DNA of 50,773 bases, taken from Streptomyces sp. ISL-94 (GTDB taxonomy: Bacteria; Actinomycetota; Actinomycetes; Streptomycetales; Streptomycetaceae). The stretch lies in NCBI RefSeq assembly GCF_018614075.1, contig NZ_JAGGOZ010000108.1, positions 1-50,773 on the forward strand. The letters are read 5' to 3'. Under the pieces are notes generated by a model. The model did not search any database and had not been told where the DNA came from. It was given only the letters and a program-made list of their open reading frames with translations. A program made the translations under genes and the position numbers. Positions 25,972 through 37,056 of this stretch are shown one piece after another (position 1 is the stretch's first letter; each line of letters opens with the position of its first letter).

Positions 25972-26057
25972 CCGCCGACCTCACATGAGTCCAGCAAGCC
26001 GGGTCGGGGCGAGGTGTCGGCGGGGCCGCGCACCGACGGGGCCAATGTCTAGAATCC

Positions 26058-26110
26058 TTGACATCGAGTATGGATGCTTTTACATTCTCCATGTCAAAGT
26101 TGTTTTACAT
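26058..26110 (+). promoter_or_regulatory. SigA-type promoter with ACAT/ATGT dyads
   Basis: TTGACA at 26058-26063 and TACATT at 26081-26086 are separated by 17 bases, a near-consensus housekeeping promoter. Overlapping and following the -10, TTTACAT, ATGTCAAA and TTTTACAT form two imperfect dyads (centred near 26088 and 26100). The XRE regulator encoded two genes on is the obvious candidate ligand. Confidence 0.65.
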
Positions 26111-26132
26111 CGGCATGGGAGAGAGGGGAGAC

Positions 26133-26564
26133 GTGGCCTTCGAGGAAAAGCGCGTGTGGATCATGGGGGTGGTCGCCGTCGCCTCGTACGCGGTCTACCT
26201 GGCCCTCGTTCTGGGCCGGGCCGACGAGGGCCTGCCCCTTACGGAGGTGCCGTACGTCGCCCCCCTGCTCTGGACGGTCGGGGGCTCCATCGCGGCCTCG
26301 ATCCTCCTCCACATCTCGATGGCGATCGCCTCGCCCGGCGAGGCCGACGTCAAGGACCAGCGGGACAAGGAGATCGGCCGCCTCGGGGAGTATGCCGGGC
26401 AGTCCTTCCTCGTGATCGGCGCCGTGACCGCGCTGATCCTTTCGATGGCCTCGGCGGACCGCTTCTGGATCTCCAACGCGATCTACCTGGGCTTCGTCCT
26501 CTCGGCGGTGCTCGGCTCCGTCGTGAAGCTCGCCGCCTACCGCTGGGGGTTCCAGACGTGGTGA
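26133..26564 (+). CDS. Multi-pass membrane protein
   Basis: This 143-residue protein has about four transmembrane segments (VWIMGVVAVASYAVYLALVL, VAPLLWTVGGSIAASILL, FLVIGAVTALILSM, AIYLGFVLSAVLGSVVKL). The loop between helices two and three is charged (ADVKDQRDKEIGRLGEYAG). The GTG has GAGAGGGGAG just upstream; an ATG eighteen bases earlier is possible. It is the first gene of an operon with an overlapping XRE regulator, a pairing common in Gram-positives (membrane protein of DUF2178-like type with a small HTH). The precise role, perhaps signal input to the regulator, is not shown by sequence. Confidence 0.8.
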   Translation: MAFEEKRVWIMGVVAVASYAVYLALVLGRADEGLPLTEVPYVAPLLWTVGGSIAASILLHISMAIASPGEADVKDQRDKEIGRLGEYAGQSFLVIGAVTALILSMASADRFWISNAIYLGFVLSAVLGSVVKLAAYRWGFQTW

Positions 26565-26791
26565 GGCCGACCGGCATCACGAACCGGATCAGGACCCTGC
26601 GCTTCGAGCACGCGGAGATGACGCAGGCAGATCTGGCGGAGCGCATCGGGGTGACCCGGCAGACCGTCATCGCCATCGAGAAGGGCCGCTACTCGCCCTC
26701 GCTCGAGACGGCGTTCAGGATCGCCCGCGCCTTCGCGGTGCCGCTCGAACAGGTCTTTCAGTACGCGGACGAGGAAGGGACGGCGCCGTGA
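26561..26791 (+). CDS. Small XRE/Cro-type regulator
   Basis: This 76-residue protein is essentially one HTH_3 domain: NRIRTLRFEHAEMTQADLAE, ERIGVTRQTVIAIEKGRYS and PSLETAFRIARAF cover the whole domain, ending in PLEQVFQYADEE. It belongs to the short YozG-like XRE class that lacks a ligand domain. The GTG at 26561 (or 26558) overlaps the end of the membrane protein gene, and its stop overlaps the start of the dehydrogenase as GTGA, so all three are coupled. It probably binds the ACAT/ATGT dyads in the operon promoter and controls its own expression. Confidence 0.88.
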   Translation: MRPTGITNRIRTLRFEHAEMTQADLAERIGVTRQTVIAIEKGRYSPSLETAFRIARAFAVPLEQVFQYADEEGTAP

Positions 26792-27766
26792 AGGCGATCG
26801 TGCAGAACACGTACGGCTCCTCTGATGTACTGTGTACTGCAGCTGAGGAACATCAGTGCGCCGAAGCCGGGCAAGGGCGAGGTACTCATAGCCGTCCGGG
26901 CCGCCGCGGTCGACGCCGGGGTCTGGCACCTGATGAGCGGCCGGCCCTACCTGCTGAGGCTCATGGGATACGGGGTGCGCGCGCCCAAGGTCCGCGTACG
27001 CGGCCGGGAGGTCGCCGGGCGGGTCGAGGCAGTCGGCGAGGGCGTGACCGCCTTCCGGGTCGGCGACGAGGTGTTCGGCATCTGCGAGGGCTCCTTCGCC
27101 GAGTACACGAGCGCCCGGCAGGACAAGCTCGCCCACAAGCCCGCCGGCCTCCCCTTGGAGCAGGCGGCCGCGCTCCCCACCTCTGGGCTCACCGCGCTCC
27201 AGGCGCTCCGCGACGCGGGCCGCGTACGGTCCGGGCAGCGGGTCCTGGTCATCGGCGCCGCCGGCGGGGTCGGCACCTTCGCGGTGCAACTGGCCAAGGC
27301 GTACGGTGCGCACGTCACCGGGGTGTGCAGCACCGGGAAGACGGAGCTCGTGCGCTCGCTCGGCGCGGACGAGACCATCGACTACACCCGCGAGGAATTC
27401 GCCGACGGCACCCGCCACTACGACCTCGTCCTCGACACCGCGGGCGGTCGCACCCTGACCCACCTCAGGCGCGCCCTGACCCCGCGCGGAACGCTCGTCA
27501 TCGTGGGCGGCGAGGGCGGCGGCCGCTGGCTCGGCGGCATCGACCGGGTCCTGCGGGCCGTGCTGCTCAGTCCCTTCGTACGCCACACCCTCAAGGGGTT
27601 CGTCGCCGTCGAGCGCAAGGCCGACCTCGACGTCCTCAAACAGCATGTGGAGGACGGCACCCTCATTCCGGCCGTCCAGCGCACCTGCTCACTCGAGGGA
27701 GCCGCGGAAGCCGCCGAGGAACTCCACCGGGGCGGGGCGCGCGGCAAGATCCTGGTCACTCCCTGA
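26788..27766 (+). pseudogene. Zinc-type NAD(P)-dependent alcohol dehydrogenase, frameshifted
   Basis: The gene begins MKAIVQNTYGSSDVL in one frame and continues LQLRNISAPKPGKGEVLI in the next, covering the GroES-like domain (DVGVWHLMSGRPY-like start AVDAGVWHLMSGRP), a Rossmann motif VLVIGAAGGVGTFAVQLAKA and the C-terminal KILVTP. It lacks most catalytic-zinc residues and resembles quinone-oxidoreductase-like MDR enzymes. An exact 7-bp tandem duplication (26826-26832 and 26833-26839) shifts the frame after codon 15; removing one copy restores DVLQLRNI. An ATG at 26825 in the second frame could restart translation, giving 313 residues without the first beta strand. It is the third gene of the operon. 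Confidence 0.85.
26826..26839 (+). repeat. 7-bp perfect tandem duplication causing frameshift
   Basis: TGTACTG is present twice in immediate succession. Deleting either copy restores a single reading frame from the GTG at 26788 to the stop at 27766. Confidence 0.95.
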
Positions 27767-28128
27767 ACAGGTTCCAGTGCAGGAGTCAGGGCCGCGGGTA
27801 CGGCGTGCCGGGCACGGCGTGCCGTGCGCAGCTGGGCGGTCTCGTCCACGGGCAGTGGGGCCCGACGCGGTGAGGTGCTCGGGAAACGCGCAGGCGGAAG
27901 GTGCCGTAGGCGGGCGACATCGCGCCCACGCGACCAGGGGGACGTGTCGGTCCGGCCCGCGTGGGCACCTGCGTCAGTGCTGGACAACCGCGGGCGCTGT
28001 GGACCTGTGCCCGATTTTCACGCCCCTCGTCGCGGTCAAGGGCGGCCGGCGCGCGCTGCCATGCACGCCTGGTTGCCGTAGGCCCGCGAGGTACGGGCCG
28101 CACCGGGTAGGACACACGACCAGCCGTA
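27767..28128. other. Intergenic region without supported gene
   Basis: Just after the dehydrogenase, repeats of CGGCGTGCC give a possible hairpin (GCACGGC, GT, GCCGTGC near 27815-27830), which may serve as a terminator. The remainder shows nothing recognisable. Confidence 0.4.
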
Positions 28129-28153
28129 GTTTGAGAAGCCACACCTCGGGTCA
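28129..28153 (+). promoter_or_regulatory. SigB-like promoter of catalase gene
   Basis: GTTT at 28129-28132 and GGGTCA at 28148-28153 are 15 bases apart, close to the GTTT / GGGTAW pattern of the SigB family of Streptomyces stress sigma factors. The expected transcript would have a leader of about 30 bases before the catalase ATG. Confidence 0.55.
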
Positions 28154-28190
28154 AACGTGTACAGCCCGGCTCCTACTTTTTGGAGATGTG

Positions 28191-30476
<2,286 letters not shown>

Positions 30477-30514
30477 GACCGCCCGCACTGCGAACCCTGC
30501 CACGCCTCAACCGG

Positions 30515-30750
30515 CGGAACGTCGCGGTGATGGTGCACACGCCCGGCGAGGGGATCCAGTGCGACTGGCTGGAACTCCCGAACCGACCCCGAGGGTTGGG
30601 GAGTGGGCGAGAGCGAGCTCACCTGTTGGTGGGCGCGCTCGCTCAGTCGGGCCGGTGGCGGGCGGTTCTTTCGGAGTCCGAGGACTTCCTCTACCTGCTC
30701 CAGGCCCTCGACGAGCGCGTGCAAAAAGTCGCCACGCGCGGTCACAGGCC
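30515..30750 (+). pseudogene. IS21-family transposase (IstA) fragment
   Basis: The plus strand reads NVAVMVHTPGEGIQCDWLEL, then RERAHLLVGALAQSGRWRAV and SEDFLYLLQALD, which match the catalytic DDE region of IS21 IstA proteins (QxDWxEL and AHLLVGALxxSGKWRxVL). Only about 75 codons remain, and neither the istB partner nor terminal repeats are visible, so this is an old insertion remnant. Confidence 0.7.
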
Positions 30751-30768
30751 GCGATGGATGCCGCCGAG

Positions 30769-31623
30769 TCACTCGGCGCGGAACGCCTTCCGAACGAGTT
30801 CGCCGAACTGGTCGGGGTGCGTGGTCAAGCCGGTGTGCCCGCCGGGGAAGTGCAGGAGTTCCATGCCGAGACGCTCGGCCAGAAAGGCGGCTGGACGGTA
30901 GGGCAGTTCGCCGCGTGAGTCGTGGCCGCCGGCGAGCACGAGCCGGTCCGACAGTGCCTCCAGTCGGTGGATGTCCGGGGTGTAGGCCATGAAGCGGGGC
31001 ACGATGCGCCCGAGGAAGTACGGCAGGTTGGCCATCGTCTGCTCCGCCCGTGCCGCTGCCTGCGGTGGAAGCGTGAGCTCGGCCTTCGGCTCGGTGGTGT
31101 CGCCGTCTTCGGTTTCGCCGTCTTTCTTCAGGCCGGTGGCGAACACGGCCATCGCCGGCATGAGCCCCTGGGTGCGGAACGTCTCCTGTACGCATGCGAG
31201 GAGCGCACGGTGTTCGGAGGCGTCCGGCAGGACCTCCACGAGCGGCGGTTCGTGCGCCACGAGGCGTTCGACGCGTTCGGAACGGGTGGTGAGCAGGTGT
31301 ACGGCGGCGATCGCGCCGGAGCTGGTGGCGAACACCCGGGCGGGCTCATCGGGCGACAGCAGGTCCAGTATCCGCAGCGCGTCGTCGGCGTGCTCGGCTA
31401 CGCGCTGCTCGGCCTCGGGGTCGTCCAGTGTGCTTCGGGACATGCCGCGCGGGTCGTAGGTCGCGACGGTGTACTCGGCGGCCAGATCATCGGCGATGCC
31501 GTCGAAGGAGGCCGCGCCGCCCGTCCCTCCGGGGATCAGCAGCAGGAGCGGGCCGTGGCCGCGTACTTCGTAGTGGAGGGTCGCGCCGTTGACGCGCAGG
31601 CTTCCGGTGGTCGGGCCGGTCAT
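30769..31623 (-). CDS. Alpha/beta hydrolase
   Basis: This is a 284-residue soluble alpha/beta-fold hydrolase. The HG-type oxyanion region is replaced by LLLIPGGTGGAASFDGI; the nucleophile elbow reads VFATSSGAIAAVHLL (ATSSG instead of GxSxG), and the catalytic His is likely in FPGGHTGLTTHP near the end. It is typical of small hydrolases of detoxification or antibiotic-related type. The ATG overlaps the stop of the upstream TetR gene as ATGA, so the regulator and hydrolase are cotranscribed and likely respond to the same molecule. The substrate is unknown; the altered elbow leaves some doubt about activity. Confidence 0.87.
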   Translation of the reverse strand: MTGPTTGSLRVNGATLHYEVRGHGPLLLLIPGGTGGAASFDGIADDLAAEYTVATYDPRGMSRSTLDDPEAEQRVAEHADDALRILDLLSPDEPARVFATSSGAIAAVHLLTTRSERVERLVAHEPPLVEVLPDASEHRALLACVQETFRTQGLMPAMAVFATGLKKDGETEDGDTTEPKAELTLPPQAAARAEQTMANLPYFLGRIVPRFMAYTPDIHRLEALSDRLVLAGGHDSRGELPYRPAAFLAERLGMELLHFPGGHTGLTTHPDQFGELVRKAFRAE

Positions 31624-32213
31624 GCGGATTCTCCTTCTCGGGTCGGAGGCCAGTGCTCCAGCAGGGTGTGCAAGGCGTCGAGGGCGCGGACCCAGGACTG
31701 CTGCGGCGAACGCTCGTGCGCGAACCCTCCCGCGGCCTCCAAGGCGACGAACCCGTGGAACGTGCTGCGCAGCAACCGGACCGCATCGGTCAAGTCGGGC
31801 TCGGCCAGTCCGTAGCCGCGCAGCATGCCGTAGGTCAGCTCGACCGCGCGGCGTGGTCCGGGCGCTCGTGCGGCCAGTTCAGGGTCGATCCGGATCGGGG
31901 TCTGCGTCGCCGTGTAGCGGCCCGGATGCCGGTGGGCGTACTCCCGCCAGGCGTTGGCGAACGCGACCAGCGCGTCCTTGCCCGCCCGTCCGGCGGTCGC
32001 CTCCGCGATGCGGATGGTCTTCTCGTCCGCCGCCAGCAGCGCGATCCGTCCGCGCAGATCCTCCAGACCCCGCACATGCGTGTAGAGACTCGCGTCCTTC
32101 ACGCCGAGCCGCCTCGCCACCTGCGACATGGTCACCTGCTCGAGCCCGACCTCATCCGCCAGCTCGGCACCCGCGATCGTCACCCGCTCCGGCGTCAAAC
32201 CCGCCCGCGCCAT
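31620..32213 (-). CDS. TetR family regulator
   Basis: This 197-residue regulator has the TetR HTH at the N-terminus (VTMSQVARRLGVKDASLYTHV at about residues 27-47) and a WHG-type C-terminal domain (TFHGFVALEAAGGF), the TetR_C subfamily with that signature. It sits first in a two-gene operon with the alpha/beta hydrolase and faces a palindromic CTAG-rich operator just upstream of its start. It is very likely an autorepressor released by a small hydrophobic ligand that the hydrolase then degrades. Confidence 0.92.
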   Translation of the reverse strand: MARAGLTPERVTIAGAELADEVGLEQVTMSQVARRLGVKDASLYTHVRGLEDLRGRIALLAADEKTIRIAEATAGRAGKDALVAFANAWREYAHRHPGRYTATQTPIRIDPELAARAPGPRRAVELTYGMLRGYGLAEPDLTDAVRLLRSTFHGFVALEAAGGFAHERSPQQSWVRALDALHTLLEHWPPTREGESA

Positions 32214-32239
32214 GCAGTCTCCCCTTCACCCCAGGCTTT

Positions 32240-32274
32240 CCTAGGAGTCCTAGGTATAACCTAGTGATACTAGG
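32240..32274. promoter_or_regulatory. Symmetric four-CTAG operator upstream of tetR
   Basis: Four CTAG cores at 32241, 32250, 32261 and 32270 are spaced 9, 11 and 9 bases and are symmetric about base 32257. The inner pair reads CCTAGGT / ACCTAG-like with TATA at the centre. This suits two TetR dimers side by side. CTAG is scarce in such GC-rich genomes, so the clustering is meaningful. Confidence 0.75.
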
Positions 32275-32462
32275 AACACAAAGGGAAGGGAGTGCGCCGG
32301 GACGCCGCCGTTTGCAGGGTCCAGACGGTGACTCGCGGCGCGGTGTTTCCCGGGGGGGAGGTAGGTAGCGCCTGCGGGAAGTTACATACTCGATGATCGC
32401 GCCCCGTCGTGGATGCGTATGGCGTTGCCGTGCCCGGACCGTGAGTGAAAGTGATGGGGGAT

Positions 32463-34448
32463 ATGAAGGACGATGTGAACGGACCGGTCGTACCGGAGGT
32501 GGTGGACAGTCCCGCTCTGCGCACCCAGCCGACTGGTGGCCTGGCGCGGTGGATGCTGCGCCATCAGGTGCAGCCGGTCGGGCCGGCGGCCGGTGAGGGG
32601 CACGCCGAGCCCCACGCATGGTGGAAGGTGATGTGCCTGACCGGCGTGGACTACTTCTCCAGCCTGGCCTACGTCCCGGCCATCGCCGCACTGTCGGCCG
32701 GGGCGGTCTCGCCGTTGGCCACGCTGTTGATCGTGGCGTTGACCCTGTTCGGCATGCTGCCCATGTACCGGCGCGTGGCCAAGGAGAGCCCGCACGGCGC
32801 CGGGTCGGTCGCGATGCTGGAGGACCTGCTGCCGTTTTGGCGGGGCAAGCTGTTCGTCCTGGTCCTGCTGGGTTTCGTCGCCACTTCCTGGATCATCACC
32901 ATCACCCTGTCCACCGCGGACGCCTCCGTGCACGTGGTGGAGAACCCGTTCTTCCCACAGGCCCTGCACGGCCACGAGGTCGCCCTGACGGTCGCCCTGC
33001 TGCTGGTGCTCGGCGGAGTGTTCCTGCTCGGCTTCAGCGAAGCGGTGAAGGTGGCCATCCCGCTCGTGGCCGTCTTCCTGGCGCTGAACGCGGTCGTCAT
33101 CGCCGTCGGTGTAGCCGAGGTACTCAGCTCCCCGAGTGCGTTCTCGGCCTGGACGGACGCCCTGTTCGAAGGGGGAGGCGGCTGGGGCGGCCTGGCCGGG
33201 CCGGCACTGCTGGCGTTCCCGCTGCTCGTCCTGGGCCTGTCGGGATTCGAGACAGGCGTGAGCATGATGCCGCTCGTGGCCGCCGACGGCGCCGATGACG
33301 AGCAGCGGCTGCGCTCGCGGATCCGCAACACCCGCAGGCTGCTGACCACCGCCGCCCTCATCATGAGCGTCTACCTGCTGGCCGCAAGTGTCGTGACCAC
33401 CCTCCTCATCCCCCACGAGCAGTTCGAGCCCGGCGGCGCGGCCAACGGCCGAGCCCTGGCCTGGCTGGCCCACGAGCACGTCGGGGAGGCGTTCGGCACC
33501 GTCTACGACATCAGCACCATCCTGATCCTCTGGTTCGCGGGAGCATCGGCCATGGCGGGGCTGGTCAACATCGTGCCCCGGTATCTTCCCGGCTACGGCA
33601 TGGCCCCCGAATGGGGACGGGCAGTGCGCCCCGTCGTGATCGTCTACACCGCTTTGTGCGTCATCATCACCATCGCCTTCGACGCGGACGTCGACAAGCA
33701 GGCCGGCGCCTACGCCACGGGCATCCTGGCCATGATGGTCTCCGGCGCGTTCGCCGTCACCGTCTCCGTCGCGCGCCACCGCCGACGCGCCACCGCCGTC
33801 GGTTTCGCGGTGCTCACCGCGATCCTGTTCTACGCCCTGCTCGCCAACATCATCGACAAGCCCGACGGCATCGCCATCTCCGGCCTGTTCATCCTCGGCA
33901 TCATCGTCGTCTCGCTGGTCTCGCGCGTCTCGCGCACCACCGAACTGCGCGCCGACCGCATCGTCTTCGATGCCGACGCCCGCCGGTTCATCCACGACAC
34001 CCTGGCCCACGACAACGCCATCAACATCATCGCCAACCGGCGGCAAGCCGGTGACAGCGCCGAATACTCCGCCAAGGAATACGAGCAGCGCGGCACCAAT
34101 CCGGTGCCCGGCCCGGCCGACGTACTGTTCCTCGAGATCGACGTCGTCGACCCCTCCGACTTCAGCGACACCCTCACCATCCGCGGAGTGGCCGTCGACG
34201 GCTACCGGATCCTGCGCGCGGAAGCTCCCGCCGCTCCCAACGCCATCGCGGCCATCCTGCTGGCCCTGCGCGACGCCACGGGCATCCAGCCCCACTGCTA
34301 CTTCGCCTGGGCCGAGGGCAGCCCGCTGCTGCACATGTTCCGCTACTTCCTGCTCGGCCGTGGTGACACCGCCCCGGTCACCCGAGAGATCATCCGCAAA
34401 CACGAACCCGACCCCGATCGCCGCCCCGGCATCCACGTCGGCGGCTGA
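32463..34448 (+). CDS. APC family permease with long soluble C-terminus
   Basis: This 661-residue transporter has about twelve membrane segments (residues 45-500), starting with the well-conserved CLTGVDYFSSLAYVPAIAAL and GMLPMYRRVAKESPHGAGSV. A soluble C-terminal part of about 150 residues (from STTELRADRIVFDADARRFI onward) contains a conserved-looking block ILRAEAPAAPNAIAAILLAL and ends HVGG. It resembles Streptomyces amino acid transporters of the KUP/APC-like class with a C-terminal domain; the substrate is not evident. Starts at 32445, 32454 or 32463 are possible; the last is used as an ATG close to a purine run. It is divergent from the TetR gene. Confidence 0.85.
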   Translation: MKDDVNGPVVPEVVDSPALRTQPTGGLARWMLRHQVQPVGPAAGEGHAEPHAWWKVMCLTGVDYFSSLAYVPAIAALSAGAVSPLATLLIVALTLFGMLPMYRRVAKESPHGAGSVAMLEDLLPFWRGKLFVLVLLGFVATSWIITITLSTADASVHVVENPFFPQALHGHEVALTVALLLVLGGVFLLGFSEAVKVAIPLVAVFLALNAVVIAVGVAEVLSSPSAFSAWTDALFEGGGGWGGLAGPALLAFPLLVLGLSGFETGVSMMPLVAADGADDEQRLRSRIRNTRRLLTTAALIMSVYLLAASVVTTLLIPHEQFEPGGAANGRALAWLAHEHVGEAFGTVYDISTILILWFAGASAMAGLVNIVPRYLPGYGMAPEWGRAVRPVVIVYTALCVIITIAFDADVDKQAGAYATGILAMMVSGAFAVTVSVARHRRRATAVGFAVLTAILFYALLANIIDKPDGIAISGLFILGIIVVSLVSRVSRTTELRADRIVFDADARRFIHDTLAHDNAINIIANRRQAGDSAEYSAKEYEQRGTNPVPGPADVLFLEIDVVDPSDFSDTLTIRGVAVDGYRILRAEAPAAPNAIAAILLALRDATGIQPHCYFAWAEGSPLLHMFRYFLLGRGDTAPVTREIIRKHEPDPDRRPGIHVGG

Positions 34449-34710
34449 CCCGAACCGCGGCCGGCGAAGGAACCGGCCCAGCACACCGCGGCAGGGCCGT
34501 CGGCGGCACCGCCAAGAGGCCTCCCCCGCTGAATGTCACTGCGGCGGCGTACGGTACCCACCGCGAGCCGGCGGCGGCAGTCGGGCGCCTCTGTCCCCTC
34601 GGCCGGAGCCCACCAGAGGCGGTGGCTGCAATTCGCCACAAGAATGGCGGTACGGCCGCGTCTGGCCATCAGAAGAGTGCTGGTCCGTGCGGGCGGCGAG
34701 GGATGGACAT

Positions 34711-36015
34711 ATGGACGATGCGGATTTCGGCCGCCTGCTGGCCGGGCTGCTGTCCGACGCGCACCGGTGCGGTCTGGACGACCTTCCCGCCCTGGTCACC
34801 GCAGCCGCGCGCTCCATGGGCCTGCTCGAAGCGGTGATCTACCTGGCCGACATCCAGCAGACCCGCCTCATGCCCCTGCCCCCGCCCCTGCCCGACGGAG
34901 CATCTCCCCTGCAAGAGGCCATGGACGACAGGCCGGCCCTCGCGATGGACGGGACGCTCGCCGGCTGGGCCTACCGCACCGAGTCCCTGCGCCTGGCGTC
35001 CTCGGGCGACCTCGTGATCTGGCTGCCCCTGGTCGACGGCATCGAACGGATGGGCGTCCTGCGCCTCACGGCTCCCGCACTGGATGCCGCCGCCCTCGAG
35101 CAGTGCAAGACCCTGGCCTCACTCATCGGCCAGTTCGTCTTCTCGAAGATCGACACCAGCGACACCGCGCTCCGCAGCGTGCGCACCCGGCCGATGGCCC
35201 TGCAGGCCGAGCTCGCGTGGGCGTTCATGCCGCCGCGCACGATCGGCAGCCACTGCGTCACCTCCAGTGCCGTTCTCGAACCGGCCTACGAGATCGGCGG
35301 GGACGCCTTCGACCACACGGTGACCGCCACCACCCTGCACCTGTCGGTGATCGACGCGATGGGCCACGACCTCGCCTCCGGGCTGTGTGCGGCCGTGGCC
35401 CTGGCCGGCTGCCGCTCCACCCGCCGGTCCGGCGGCAGCCTCGCCGACATCACCGAAGCCGTCGACGGGGCCCTCAACCGATGGCTTCCCGACCGGCTGC
35501 TCACCGCCGTCTTCGCCGACCTCGACCTCAGGACCGGCACTCTGACCTGGGTCAACTGCGGTCACCCGTCACCCCTGCTCATCCGGCACCAGCACGTGGT
35601 CCCCGAGTCGCTGCAGCGCTCCGCACAGCTTCCCCTCGGCCTCAATCCCCACGGCACGCGGACACCCAGCGTGATGCACCATGCCCAGCTGGAGCCCGGC
35701 GACCGCATTCTCCTCCACACCGACGGCGTCACCGAGGCCCGCTCCGCCGGCGGTGAGCTGTTCGGCGAGGACCGCCTCGTCGACACCATCGTCCGCGCCA
35801 CCGCCGCGGGGGACGCCGCTCCCGAGGCCCTGCGCCGCTTGGTCCGCACCATCCTCGACCACCACGACGGCCGCCTCACCGACGACGCCACGATCCTCCT
35901 CGCCGAATGGCACCCACCCGCCACCAGCCACCCGTCCGAGCGGGACCGGGCGCACATCGCCAAGCACCGCGCGGCTGCAACCTCCCGCCCTCCCCGGACG
36001 GGATCCTCTACATGA
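34711..36015 (+). CDS. SpoIIE-type serine/threonine phosphatase with GAF-like domain
   Basis: This 434-residue protein has an N-terminal GAF-like sensor region (residues about 1-150) and a SpoIIE/PP2C catalytic domain. The metal-binding motif is IGGDAFDH (about residue 195), followed by IDAMGHDLASGL, WVNCGHPSPLL, and DGVTEARS, all typical of RsbU-like enzymes that dephosphorylate anti-anti-sigma factors in partner-switching. No membrane segment is present. Potential partners here include the STAS protein at 9025-9369, but distance and the missing Ser argue against it. The C-terminal 30 residues after AEWHPPA look disordered. The gene stands alone, 262 bases after the APC permease gene. Confidence 0.9.
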   Translation: MDDADFGRLLAGLLSDAHRCGLDDLPALVTAAARSMGLLEAVIYLADIQQTRLMPLPPPLPDGASPLQEAMDDRPALAMDGTLAGWAYRTESLRLASSGDLVIWLPLVDGIERMGVLRLTAPALDAAALEQCKTLASLIGQFVFSKIDTSDTALRSVRTRPMALQAELAWAFMPPRTIGSHCVTSSAVLEPAYEIGGDAFDHTVTATTLHLSVIDAMGHDLASGLCAAVALAGCRSTRRSGGSLADITEAVDGALNRWLPDRLLTAVFADLDLRTGTLTWVNCGHPSPLLIRHQHVVPESLQRSAQLPLGLNPHGTRTPSVMHHAQLEPGDRILLHTDGVTEARSAGGELFGEDRLVDTIVRATAAGDAAPEALRRLVRTILDHHDGRLTDDATILLAEWHPPATSHPSERDRAHIAKHRAAATSRPPRTGSST

Positions 36016-36056
36016 CCCGCCGCTTCAGCCGGTGGCCGGGCGGCGGCCGAGGCGCG

Positions 36057-37055
36057 TCAGCGCACCCAGGGGCGCCACACGTCCTCGTTCCGCTCGACCC
36101 ACTTCTTCGCCGCCTGCTGCGGTGACAGCTTCTCCTCGGCGATCATCAGGGCGACCTCGTTCTGCTCCTCGGCGTTCCAGCGGAACCTCTTCAGGAACGC
36201 CGCCGCCTTCCCTCCCCCGTCGGCGAAGCGCGCGTTGAGGTACTTCTGGAGCGGGGTGTGCGGGTAGGCACAGGCCACCTTCTCGGTGTCCGCGTCGCAG
36301 CCCTCGGTGTACTCGGGCAGCTTCACCTCGGTCATCGGAACCCGCTCGAAGAGCCACTGGGGCTTGTACCAGTACGTCAGGAAGGGCTTCTTCTCCTTGG
36401 CGAACTGCTTGATCTGGGTGATCTGCGCGGCCTCCGAGCCGGCGAAGACCACTTCGAGGTCCAGACCGAGATTCTTCACGAGCGCCTTGTCGTTCGTGAC
36501 GTACGACGGGGAGCCGTCCAGCAGCTGGCCCCTGCCGCGGCTCTCGGCCGTCCGCAGCTGGTCGGTGTACTTGCCGAGGTTCTTCCAGTCGGTGACGTCC
36601 GGATGCGCCTCGGCGAAGTAGGTCGGTACGAACCAGCCGATGTGGCCGGTCACCCCCAGCTCGCCGCCGTTGACGATGGTCTTCTTGTCCTCCACGTAGC
36701 GCTTCTGCTGCTCCGGGTGGCCCCAGTCCTCCAGGATCGCGTCGACCCGGCCCTGGCTGAGCGCGTCCCACGCCGGCACCTCGTCGACCTGGACGGTGTC
36801 CACCCGGTAGCCGAGTTCGTGTTCGAGCAGGTAGCCCGCGACGGCGGTGTTGGCCTGCGCGCCGACCCACGACTGCACGGAGAGCGTGACGGTCTGGGCG
36901 CCCTGGGCCGCCGCGTACGGGGAGGCCTGGCGGGTCATGTCGGCGGCTCCGCAGCCGGTGACGACGGCCAGGGCGGTCGCCACGGCGAACCCGGTGACGA
37001 CGGCGCGGCGCACCGCTCTCGCGGGCCCTGTGCGCTTCATCGGTTCCATCGGCAT
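36057..37055 (-). CDS. Glycine betaine/proline ABC transporter substrate-binding lipoprotein
   Basis: This 332-residue lipoprotein binds a quaternary amine outside the membrane. It carries an N-terminal signal with a lipobox ALAVVTGCG (Cys at about residue 35) and an OpuAC-type binding domain, with aromatic residues such as SWVGAQANTAV, GWFVPTYF and WYKPQW that could form the cation-pi box for betaine or choline. It ends the five-gene betaine operon, one base after the permease stop. Length and order fit the glycine betaine family. Confidence 0.93.
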   Translation of the reverse strand: MPMEPMKRTGPARAVRRAVVTGFAVATALAVVTGCGAADMTRQASPYAAAQGAQTVTLSVQSWVGAQANTAVAGYLLEHELGYRVDTVQVDEVPAWDALSQGRVDAILEDWGHPEQQKRYVEDKKTIVNGGELGVTGHIGWFVPTYFAEAHPDVTDWKNLGKYTDQLRTAESRGRGQLLDGSPSYVTNDKALVKNLGLDLEVVFAGSEAAQITQIKQFAKEKKPFLTYWYKPQWLFERVPMTEVKLPEYTEGCDADTEKVACAYPHTPLQKYLNARFADGGGKAAAFLKRFRWNAEEQNEVALMIAEEKLSPQQAAKKWVERNEDVWRPWVR

Positions 37056-37056
37056 C

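Larger units (their letters stand above)
25469..26055. other. Decayed region with gene fragments
   Basis: No intact gene. Fragments listed separately are an ArsR-like HTH piece and a membrane-protein end. Both are on the plus strand in different frames. Confidence 0.5.
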
